Positions 11,740 through 23,479 of a DNA stretch of 64,000 bases are shown here, one piece after another. Position 1 is the stretch's first letter. Every line of letters begins with the position of its first letter. Where the stretch lies: positions 4,343,364 through 4,407,363 of the forward strand of contig CM040751.1 in NCBI GenBank assembly GCA_022829145.1, written 5' to 3'. The translations under genes were made by a program, and so were the position numbers. Origin of the DNA: Albula goreensis (taxonomy: Eukaryota; Chordata; Actinopteri; Albuliformes; Albulidae). The notes under the pieces were generated by a model that was not told the DNA's origin, made no database searches, and saw only the letters and a list, made by a program, of their open reading frames with translations.

Positions 11740-12300
11740 CATTTCTGGTGACTTTTTGACCCATGAACAGGAAGTGCACATGTTCTGCTGTTGTTTTAAG
11801 ACAAAAAATAGAAAATTTTGGTGGCATCCCATTCTTTCACCTTCTGGAGGTAAGGCTATAGTCTTATGTCTTTTTCTCATTTTCGGTGAAATACACATAT
11901 GCAATTTAGTTAACTTGTAAACATTTCTGGTGACTTTTTGACCCATGAACAGGAAGTGCACATGTTCTGCTGTTGTTTTAAGACAAAAATAGAAAATTTT
12001 GGTGGCATCCCATTTTTCACCTTCTGGAGGTAAGGCTATAGTCTTATGTCTTTTTCTCATTTTCGGTAAAATACACTTATGCAATTTAGTTAACTTGTAA
12101 ACATTTCTGGTGACTTTTTGACCCATGAACAGGAAGTGCACATGTTCTGCTGTTGTTTTAAGACAAAAAATAGAAAATTTTGGTGGCATCCCATTTTTTC
12201 ACCTTCTGGAGGTAAGGCTATAGTCTTATGTCTTTTTCGCATTTTCGGTAAAATACACTTATGCAATTTAGTTAACTTGTAAACATTTCTGGTGACTTTT
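11740..12300 (+). repeat. Four neighbouring monomers sharing a CpG-to-TpG variant
   Basis: Most monomers read TTTCTGGCGACTTTTTG, but four in a row (variant sites near 11747, 11928, 12110 and 12292) read TTTCTGGTGACTTTTTG, and the next monomer reverts to GGCGAC. The change is a C-to-T transition at a CpG. Sharing by adjacent units points to local duplication or conversion after one mutation, not four separate mutations. Two neighbours near 10471 and 10654 show the same state. Confidence 0.75.
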
Positions 12301-14239
12301 TGACCCATGAACAGGAAGTGCACATGTTCTGCTGTTGTTTTAAGATACAAAATAGAAAATTTTGGTGGCATCCCATTCTTTCACCTTCTGGAGGTAAGGC
12401 TATAGTCTTATGTCTTTTCACATTTTCGGTAAAATACACTTATGCAATTTAGTTAACTTGTAAACATTTCTGGCGACTTTTTGACCCATGAACAGGAAGT
12501 GCACATGTTCTGCTGTTGTTTTAAGACAAAAAATAGAAAATTTTGGTGGCATCCCATTTTTCACCTTCTGGAGGTAAGGCTATAGTCTTATGTCTTTTTC
12601 TCATTTTCGGTAAAATACACTTATGCAATTTAGTTAACTTGTAAACATTTCTGGCGACTTTTTGACCCATGAACAGGAAGTGCACATGTTCTGCTGTTGT
12701 TTTAAGACAAAAATAGAAAATTTTGGTGGCATCCCATTTTTCACCTTCTGGAGGTAAGGCTATAGTCTTATGTCTTTTTCATTTTCGGTAAAATACACTT
12801 ATGCAATTTAGTTAACTTGTAAACATTTCTGGCGACTTTTTGACCCATGAACAGGAAGTGCACATGTTCTGCTTTTGTTTTAAGACAAAAAATAGAAAAT
12901 TTTGGTGGCATCCCATTTTTTTCACCTTCTGGAGGTAAGGCTATAGTCTTATGTCTTTTTCGCATTTTCGGTAAAATACACTTATGCTATTTAGTTAACT
13001 TGTAAACATTTCTGGCGACTTTTTGACCCATGAACAGGAAGTGCACATGTTCTCTGCTGTTGTTTTAAGACACAAAATAGAAAATTTTGGTGGCATCCCA
13101 TTTTTCACCTTCTGGAGGTAAGGCTATAGTCTTATGTCTTTTTTCATTTTCGGTAAAATACACTTATGCAATTTAGTTAACTTGTAAACATTTCTGGCGA
13201 CTTTTTGACCCATGAATAGGAAGTGCACATGTTCTGCTGTTGTTTTAAGACAAAAATAGAAAATTTTGGTGGCATCCCATTTTTTCACCTTCTGGAGGTA
13301 AGGCTATAGTCTTATGTCTTTTTCTCATTTTCGGTGAAATACACATATGCAATTTAGTTAACTTGTAAACATTTCTGGTGACTTTTTGACCCATGAACAG
13401 GAAGTGCACATGTTCTGTTGTTGTTTTAAGACAAAAAATAGAAAATTTTGGTGGCATCCCATTTTTTCACCTTCTGGAGGTAAGGCTATAGTCTTATGTC
13501 TTTTTCACATTTTCGGTAAAATACACTTATGCAATTTAGTTAACTTGTAAACATTTCTGGCGACTTTTTGACCCATGAACAGGAAGTGCACATGTTCTGC
13601 TGTTGTTTTAAGACAAAAATAGAAAATTTTGGTGGCATCCCCATTTTTCACCTTCTGGAGGTAAGGCTATAGTCTTATGTCTTTTTTTTATTTTCGGTAA
13701 AATACACTTATGCAATTTAGTTAACTTGTAAACATTTCTGGCGACTTTTTGACCCATGAACAGGAAGTGCACATGTTCTGCTGTTGTTTTAAGACAAAAA
13801 ATAGAAAATTTTGGTGGCATCCCATTTTTTCACCTTCTGGAGGTAAGGCTATAGTCTTATGTCTTTTTCATTTTCGGTAAAATACACTTATGCAATTTAG
13901 TTAACTTGTAAACATTTCTGGTGACTTTTTGACCCATGAACAGGAAGTGCACATGTTCTGCTGTTGTTTTAAGACAAAAATAGAAAATTTTGGTGGCATC
14001 CCATTTTTCACCTTCTGGAGGTAAGGCTATAGTCTTATGTCTTTTTCTCATTTTCGGTAAAATACACTTATGCAATTTAGTTAACTTGTAAACATTTCTG
14101 GCGACTTTTTGACCCATGAACAGGAAGTGCACATGTTCTGCTGTTGTTTTAAGACAAAAAATAGAAAATTTTGGTGGCATCCCATTTTTTCACCTTCTGG
14201 AGGTAAGGCTATAGTCTTATGTCTTTTTTTCATTTTCGG

Positions 14240-15345
14240 TAAAATACACTTCTGCAATTAACTTACCTTGTAAACATTTCTGGCGACTTTTTGACCCATG
14301 AATAGGAAGTTCACATGTTCTGCTGTTGTTTTAAGACAAAAAATAGAAAATTTTGGTGGCATCCCATTCTTTCACCTTCTGAGGTAAGGCTATAGTCTTA
14401 TGTCTTTTTCTCATTTTCGGTGAAATACACATATGCAATTTAGTTAACTTGTAAACATTTCTGGCGACTTTTTGACCCATGAACAGGAAGTGCACATGTT
14501 CTGCTTTTGTTTTAAGACAAAAATAGAAAATTTTGGTGGCATCCCATTTTTTCACCTTCTGGAGGTAAGGCTATAGTCTTATGTCTTTTTCACATTTTCG
14601 GTAAAATACACTTATGCAATTTAGTTAACTTGTAAACATTTCTGGCGCTTTTTGACCCATGAACAGGAAGTGCACATGTTCTGCTGTTGTTTTAAGATAC
14701 AAAATAGAAAATTTTGGTGGCATCCCATTCTTTCACCTTCTGGAGGTAAGGCTATAGTCTTATGTCTTTTTCTCATTTTCGGTGAAATACACATATGCAA
14801 TTTAGTTAACTTTTAAACATTTCTGGCGACTTTTTGACCCATGAACAGGAAGTGCACATGTTCTGCTGTTGTTTTAAGACAAAAAATAGAAAATTTTGGT
14901 GGCATCCCATTTTTTCACCTTCTGGAGGTAAGGCTATAGTCTTATGTCTTTTTCTCATTTTCGGTAAAATACACTTCTGCAATTAACTTAACTTGTAAAC
15001 ATTTCTGGCGACTTTTTGACCCATGAATAGGAAGTGCACATGTTCTGCTGTTGTTTTAAGACAAAAAATAGAAAATTTTGGTGGCATCCCATTTTTCACC
15101 TTCTGAAGGTATGGCTATAGTCTTATGTCTTTTTCTCATTTTTGGTGAAATACACATATGCAATTTAGTTAACTTGTAAACATTTCTGGCGACTTTTTGA
15201 CCCATGAACAGGAAGTGCACATGTTCTGCTGTTGTTTTAAGACAAAAAATAGAAAATTTTAGTGGCAACCCATTTTTTCACCCTCTGGAGGTAAGGCTAT
15301 AGTCTTATGTCTTTTTCGCATTTTCGGTAAAATACACTTATGCAA
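14240..15345 (+). repeat. Higher-order block B, copy 1 (about 6 monomers)
   Basis: Rare variants occur in fixed order: ACACTTCTGCAATTAACTTA with ACCTTG (14246), a TGAAATACACATATGC monomer (about 14420), GTTAACTTTTAAACATTTC (about 14805), a second CACTTCTGCAATTAAC (14971), CTGAAGGTATGGCTATAG (about 15104) with CATTTTTGGTGAAATAC, and TTTTAGTGGCAACCCATTTT with CACCCTCTGG (about 15257). The same series recurs about 1991-1997 bp downstream, close to 11 monomers. The block is therefore part of a true higher-order duplication. Confidence 0.85.
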
Positions 15346-16230
15346 TTTAGTTAACTTGTAAACATTTCTGGCGACTTTTTGACCCATGAACAGGAAGTTC
15401 ACATGTTCTGCTTTTTTTTAAGACAAAAAATAGAAAATTTTGGTGGCATCCCATTTTTTCACCTTCTGGAGGTAAGGCTATAGTCTTATGTCTTTTTCGC
15501 ATTTTCGGTAAAATACACTCATGCAATTTAGTTAACTTGTAAACATTTCTGGCGACTTTTTGACCCATGAACAGGAAGTGCACATGTTTCTGCTGTTGTT
15601 TTAAGACAAAAATAGAAAATTTTGGTGGCATCCCATTCTTTCACCTTCTGGAGGTAAGGCTATAGTCTTATGTCTTTTCACATTTTCGTAAAATACACTT
15701 ATGCAATTTAGTTAACTTGTAAACATTTCTGGCGACTTTTTGACCCATGAACAGGAAGTGCACATGTTCTGCTGTTGTTTTAAGACACAAAATAGAAAAT
15801 TTTGGTGGCATCCCATTTTTCACCTTCTGGAGGTAAGGCTATAGTCTTATGTCTTTTTCACATTTTCGGTAAAATACACTTATGCAATTTAGTTAACTTG
15901 TAAACATTTCTGGCGACTTTTTGACCCATGAACAGGAAGTGCACATGTTCTGCTTTTGTTTTAAGACAAAAAATAGAAAATTTTGGTGGCATCCCATTTT
16001 TCACCTTCTGGAGGTAAGGCTATAGTCTTATGTCTTTTTTTCATTTTCGGTAAAATACACTTATGCAATTTAGTTAACTTGTAAACATTTCTCGCGACTT
16101 TTTGACCCATGAACAGGAAGTGCACATGTTCTGCTGTTGTTTTAAGATAAAAAATAGAAAATTTTGGTGGCATCCCATTTTTCACCTTCTGGAGGTAAGG
16201 CTATAGTCTTATGTCTTTTTTCATTTTCGG

Positions 16231-17345
16231 TAAAATACACTTCTGCAATTAACTTACCTTGTAAACATTTCTAGCGACTTTTTGACCCATGAATAGGAAG
16301 TGCACATGTTCTGCTGTTGTTTTAAGACAAAAAATAGAAAATTTTGGTGGCATCCCATTCTTTCACCTTCTGAAGGTAAGGCTATAGTCTTATGTCTTTT
16401 TCTCATTTTCGGTGAAATACACATATGCAATTTAGTTAACTTGTAAACATTTCTGGCGACTTTTTGACCCATGAACAGGAAGTGCACATGTTCTGCTTTT
16501 GTTTTAAGACAAAAAATAGAAAATTTTAGGTGGCATCCCATTTTTTCACCTTCTGGAGGTAAGGCTATAGTCTTATGTCTTTTTCACATTTTCGGTAAAA
16601 TACACTTATGCAATTTAGTTAACTTGTAAACATTTCTGGCGACTTTTTGACCCATGAATAGGAAGTGCACATGTTCTGCTGTTGTTTTAAGATACAAAAT
16701 AGAAAATTTTGGTGGCATCCCATTCTTTCACCTTCTGGAGGTAAGGCTATAGTCTTATGTCTTTTTCTCATTTTTCGGTGAAATACACATATGCAATTTA
16801 GTTAACTTTTAAACATTTCTGGCGACTTTTTGACCCATGAACAGGAAGTGCACATGTTCTGCTGTTGTTTTAAGACAAAAAATAGAAAATTTTGGTGGCA
16901 TCCCATTTTTTCACCTTCTGGAGGTAAGGCTATAGTCTTATGTCTTTTTCTCATTTTCGGTAAAATACACTTCTGCAATTAACTTACCTTGTAAACATTT
17001 CTGGCGACTTTTTGACCCATGAATAGGAAGTGCACATGTTCTGCTGTTGTTTTAAGACAAAAAATAGAAAATTTTGGTGGCATCCCATTCTTACACCTTC
17101 TGAAGGTATGGCTATAGTCTTATGTCTTTTTCTCATTTTTGGTGAAATACACATATGCAATTAAGTTAACTTGTAAACATTTCTGGCGACTTTTTGACCC
17201 ATGAACAGGAAGTGCACATGTTCTGCTGTTGTTTTAAGACAAAAAATAGAAAATTTTAGTGGCAACCCATTTTTTCACCCTCTGGAGGTAAGGCTATAGT
17301 CTTATGTCTTTTGCGCATTTTCGGTAAAATACACTTATGCAATTT
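16231..17345 (+). repeat. Higher-order block B, copy 2
   Basis: This block carries the marker series of 14240-15345 in order: CACTTCTGCAATTAAC (16237), GTTAACTTTTAAACATTTC (about 16801), a second CACTTCTGC (16967), GAAGGTATGGCTATAG (about 17102) and TTTTAGTGGCAACCC (about 17254). Small differences exist (CTAGCGAC near 16270; TTACACC near 17091; TTTTGCGCATTTTC near 17310), so the duplication is not brand new. The TTTTGCGCATTTTC variant also appears at about 17492 and 19673, showing further exchange with neighbours. Confidence 0.85.
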
Positions 17346-20300
17346 AGTTAACTTGTAAACATTTCTGGCGACTTTTTGACCCATGAACAGGAAGTGCACA
17401 TGTTCTGCTTTTGTTTTAAGACAAAAAATAGAAAATTTTGGTGGCATCCCATTTTTTCACCTTCTGGAGGTAAGGCTATAGTCTTATGTCTTTTGCGCAT
17501 TTTCGGTAAAATACACTTATGCAATTTAGTTAACTTGTAAACATTTCTGGCGACTTTTTGACCCATGAACAGGAAGTGCACATGTTCTGCTGTTGTTTTA
17601 AGATACAAAATAGAAAATTTTGGTGGCATCCCATTCTTTCACCTTCTGGAGGTAAGGCTATAGTCTTATGTCTTTTTCTCATTTTCGGTAAAATACACTT
17701 ATGCAATTTAGTTAACTTGTAAACATTTCTGGCGACTTTTTGACCCATGAACAGGAAGTGCACATGTTCTGCTGTTGTTTTAAGATACAAAATAGAAAAT
17801 TTTGGTGGCATCCCATTCTTTCACCTTCTGGAGGTAAGGCTATAGTCTTATGTCTTTTTCACATTTTCGGTAAAATACACTTATGCAATTTAGTTAACTT
17901 GTAAACATTTCTGGCGACTTTTTGACCCATGAACAGGAAGTGCACATGTTCTGCTTTTGTTTTAAGACAAAAATAGAAAATTTTGGTGGCATCCCATTTT
18001 TCACCTTCTGGAGGTAAGGCTATAGTCTTATGTCTTTTTCATTTTCGGTGAAATACACATATGCAATTTAGTTAACTTGTAAACATTTCTGGCGACTTTT
18101 TGACCCATGAACAGGAAGTGCACATGTTCTGCTGTTGTTTTAAGATAAAAATAGAAAATTTTGGTGGCATCCCATTTTTTCACCTTCTGGAGGTAAGGCT
18201 ATAGTCTTATGTCTTTTTTCATTTTCGGTAAAATACACTTATGCAATTTAGTTAACTTGTAAACATTTCTGGCGACTTTTTGACCCATGAATAGGAAGTG
18301 CACATGTTCTGCTGTTGTTTTAAGACAAAAAATAGAAAATTTTGGTGGCATCCCATTTTTTCACCTTCTGGAGGTAAGGCTATAGTCTTATGTCTTTTTC
18401 TCATTTTCGGTGAAATACACATATGCAATTTAGTTAATTTGTAAACATTTCTGGCGACTTTTTGACCCATGAACAGGAAGTGCACATGTTCTGCTTTGTT
18501 TTAAGAGAAAAAATAGAAAATTTTGGTGGCATCCCATTTTTTCACCTTCTGGAGGTAAGGCTATAGTCTTATGTCTTTTTCGCATTTTGGTAAAATACAC
18601 TTATGCAATTTAGTTAACTTGTAAACATTTCTGGCGACTTTTTGACCCATGAACAGGAAGTGCACATGTTCTGCTTTTGTTTTAAGACAAAAAATAGAAA
18701 ATTTTGGTGGCATCCCATTTTTTCACCTTCTGGAGGTAAGGCTATAGTCTTATGTCTTTTTCTCATTTTCGGTAAAATACACATATGCAATTTAGTTAAC
18801 TTGTAAACATTTCTGGCGACTTTTGACCCATGAACAGGAAGTGCACATGTTCTGCTGTTGTTTTAAGACACAAAATAGAAAATTTTGGTGGCATCCCATT
18901 TTTCACCTTCTGGAGGTAAGGCTATAGTCTTATGTCTTTTTCTCATTTTCGGTAAAATACACTTATGCAATTTAGTTAACTTGTAAACATTTCTGGCGAC
19001 TTTTTGACCCATGAACAGGAAGTGCACATGTTCTGCTGTTGTTTTAAGACAAAAAATAGAAAATTTTGGTGGCATCCCATTTTTTCACCTTCTGGAGGTA
19101 AGGCTATAGTCTTATGTCTTTTTCTCATTTTCGGTGAAATACACATATGCAATTTAGTTAACTTGTAAACATTTCTGGCGACTTTTTGACCCATGAACAG
19201 GAAGTGCACATGTTCTGCTGTTGTTTTAAGACAAAAAATAGAAAATTTTGGTGGCATCCCATTTTTTCACCTTCTGGAGGTAAGGCTATAGTCTTATGTC
19301 TTTTTCATTTTCGGTAAAATACACTTATGCAATTTAGTTAACTTGTAAACATTTCTGGCGACTTTTTGACCCATGAACAGGAAGTGCACATGTTTCTGCT
19401 GTTGTTTTAAGACAAAAAATAGAAAATTTTGGTGGCATCCCATTTTTCACCTTCTGAGGTAAGGCTATAGTCTTATGTCTTTTTTCGCATTTTCGGTAAA
19501 ATACACTTATGCAATTTAGTTAACTTGTAAACATTTCTGGCGACTTTTTGACCCATGAACAGGAAGTGCACATGTTCTGCTTTTGTTTTAAGACAAAAAA
19601 TAGAAAATTTTGGTGGCATCCCATTTTTTCACCTTCTGGAGGTAAGGCTATATAGTCTTATGTCTTTTGCGCATTTTCGGTAAAATACACTTATGCAATT
19701 TAGTTAACTTGTAAACATTTCTGGCGACTTTTTGACCCATGAACAGGAAGTTCACATGTTCTGCTTTTGTTTTAAGACAAAAAATAGAAAATTTTGGTGG
19801 CATCCCATTTTTTCACCTTCTGGAGGTAAGGCTATAGTCTTATGTCTTTTTCGCATTTTCGGTAAAATACACTCATGCAATTTAGTTAACTTGTAAACAT
19901 TTCTGGCGACTTTTTGACCCATGAACAGGAAGTGCACATGTTCTGCTGTTGTTTTAAGATACAAAATAGAAAATTTTGGTGGCATCCCATTCTTTCACCT
20001 TCTGGAGGTAAGGCTATAGTCTTATGTCTTTTTTTCATTTTCGGTAAAATACACTTATGCAATTTAGTTAACTTGTAAACATTTCTGGCGACTTTTTGAC
20101 CCATGAACAGGAAGTGCACATGTTCTGCTGTTGTTTTAAGACAAAAATAGAAAATTTTGGTGGCATCCCATTCTTTCACCTTCTGGAGGTAAGGCTATAG
20201 TCTTATGTCTTTTTCACATTTTCGGTAAAATACACTTCTGCAATTAACTTAACTTGTAAACATTTCTGGCGACTTTTTGACCCATGAATAGGAAGTGCAC

Positions 20301-23300
20301 ATGTTCTGCTGTTGTTTTAAGACAAAAAATAGAAAATTTTGGTGGCATCCCATTCTTTCACCTTCTGGAGGTAAGGCTATAGTCTTATGTCTTTTTCATT
20401 TTCATTTTCGGTAAAATACACTTATGCAATTTAGTTAACTTGTAAACATTTCTGGCGACTTTTTGACCCATGAACAGGAAGTGCACATGTTCTGCTGTTG
20501 TTTTAAGACAAAAAATAGAAAATTTTGGTGGCATCCCATTTTTTCACCTTCTGGAGGTAAGGCTATAGTCTTATGTCTTTTTTCATTTTCGGTAAAATAC
20601 ACTTATGCAATTTAGTTAACTTGTAAACATTTCTGGCGACTTTTTGACCCATGAACAGGAAGTGCACATGTTCTGCTTTTGTTTTAAGACAAAAATAGAA
20701 AATTTTGGTGGCATCCCATTTTTCACCTTCTGGAGGTAAGGCTATAGTCTTTGTCTTCTTTTCGCATTTTTTCGGTAAAATACACTATGCAATTTAGTTA
20801 ACTTGTAAACATTTCTGGCGACTTTTTGACCCATGAACAGGAAGTGCACATGTTCTGCTGTTGTTTTAAGACACAAAATAGAAAATTTTGGTGGCATCCC
20901 ATTCTTTCACCTTCTGGAGGTAAGGCTATAGTCTTATGTCTTTTTCACATTTTCGGTAAAATACACTTATGCAATTTAGTTAACTTGTAAACATTTCTGG
21001 CGACTTTTTGACCCATGAACAGGAAGTGCACATGTTCTGCTTTGTTTTAAGACAAAAATAGAAAATTTTGGTGGCATCCCATTCTTTCACCTTCTGGAGG
21101 TAAGGCTATAGTCTTATGTCTTTTTCTCATTTTCGGTAAAATACACATATGCAATTTAGTTAACTTGTAAACATTTCTGGCGACTTTTTGACCCATGAAC
21201 AGGAAGTGCACATGTTCTGCTGTTGTTTTAAGACAAAAATAGAAAATTTTGGTGGCATCCCATTTTTTCACCTTCTGGAGGTAAGGCTATAGTCTTATGT
21301 CTTTTTCTCATTTTCGGTGAAATACACATATGCAATTTAGTTACCTTGTAAACATTTCTGGCGACTTTTTGACCCATGAACAGGAAGTGCACATGTTCTG
21401 CTTTTGTTTTAAGACAAAAAATAGAAAATTTTGGTGGCATCCCATTTTTTTCACCTTCTGAGGTAAGGCTATAGTCTTATGTCTTTTTCGCATTTTCGGT
21501 GAAATACACATATGCAATTTAGTTAACTTGTAAACATTTCTGGCGACTTTTTGACCCATGAACAGGAAGTGCACATGTTCTGCTTTTTGTTTTAAGACAA
21601 AAATAGAAAATTTTGGTGGCATCCCATTTTTTCACCTTCTGGAGGTAAGGCTATAGTCTTATGTCTTTTTTTCGCATTTTGGTAAAATACACTTATGCAA
21701 TTTAGTTAACTTGTAAACATTTCTGGCGAATTTTTGACCCATGAATAGGAAGTGCACATGTTCTGCTGCTGTTTTAAGACAAAAAGTAGAAAATTTTGGT
21801 GGCATCCCATTTTTTTCACCTTCTGGAGGTAAGGCTATAGTCTTATGTCTTTTTTCGCATTTTCGGTAAAATACACTTATGCAATTTAGTTAACTTGTAA
21901 ACATTTCTGGCGACTTTTTGACCCATGAACAGGAAGTGCACATGTTCTGCTGTTGTTTTAAGACAAAAAATAGAAAATTTTGGTGGCATCCCATTTTTTC
22001 ACCTTCTGGAGGTAAGGCTATAGTCTTATGTCTTTTTCTCATTTTCGGAGAAATACACATATGCAATTTAGTTAACTTGTAAACATTTCTGGCGACTTTT
22101 TGACCCATGAACAGGAAGTGCACATGTTCTGCTGTTGTTTTAAGATACAAAATAGAAAATTTTGGTGGCATCCCATTCTTTCACCTTCTGGAGGTAAGGC
22201 TATAGTCTTATGTCTTTTTCGCATTTTCGGTAAAATACACTTATGCAATTTAGTTAACTTGTAAACATTTCTGGCGACTTTTTGACCCATGAACAGGAAG
22301 TGCACATGTTCTGCTTTGTTTTAAGACAAAAATAGAAAATTTTGGTGGCATCCCATTTTTTTCACCTTCTGAGGTAAGGCTATAGTCTTATGTCTTTTTC
22401 GCATTTTCGGTAAAATACACTTATGCAATTTAGTTAACTTGTAAACATTTCTGGCGACTTTTTGACCCATGAACAGGAAGTGCACATGTTCTGCTGTTGT
22501 TTTAAGACAAAAAATAGAAAATTTTGGTGGCATCCCATTCTTTCACCTTCTGGAGGTAAGGCTATAGTCTTATGTCTTTTTCGCATTTTCGGTAAAATAC
22601 ACTTTGCAATTTTTAACTTGTAAACATTTCTAGCGACTTTTTGACCCATGAACAGGAAGTGCACATGTTCTGCTGTTTGTTTTAAGACAAAAATAGAAAA
22701 TTTTGGTGGCATCCCATTTTTTTCACCTTCTGGAGGTAAGGCTATAGTCTTATGTCTTTTTTCACATTTTCAGTAAAATACACTTATGCAATTTACTTCA
22801 CTTGTAAACATTTCTGGAGACTTTTTGACCCATGAATAGGAAGTGCACATGTTCTGCTGTTGTTTTAAGACAAAAATAGAAAATTTTGGTGGCATCCCAT
22901 TCTTTCACCTTCTGGAGGTAAGGCTATAGTCTTATGTCTTTTTCTCATTTTCGGTAAAATACACTTATGCAATTAACTTACCTTGTAAACATTTCTGGCG
23001 ACTTTTTGACCCATGAATAGGAAGTGCACATGTTCTGCTGTTGTTTTAAGACAAAAAATAGAAAATTTTGGTGGCATCCCATTTTTCACCTTCTGGAGGT
23101 AAGGCTATAGTCTTATGTCTTTTTCTCATTTTCGGTAAAATACACTTATGCAATTTAGTTAACTTGTAAACATTTCTGGCTACTTTTTGACCCATGAACA
23201 GGAAGTGCACATGTTCTGCTTTTGTTTTAAGACAAAAAATAGAAAATTTTGGTGGCATCCCATTTTTTCACCTTCTGGAGGTAAGGCTATAGTCTTATGT

Positions 23301-23479
23301 CTTTTTCGCATTTTCGGTAAAATACACTTATGCAATTTAGTTAACTTGTAAACATTTCTGGCGACTTTTTGACCCATGAACAGGAAGTGCACATGTTCTG
23401 CTTTGTTTTAAGACAAAAATAGAAAATTTTGGTGGCATCCCATTTTTTCACCTTCTGGAGGTAAGGCTATAGTCTTATG

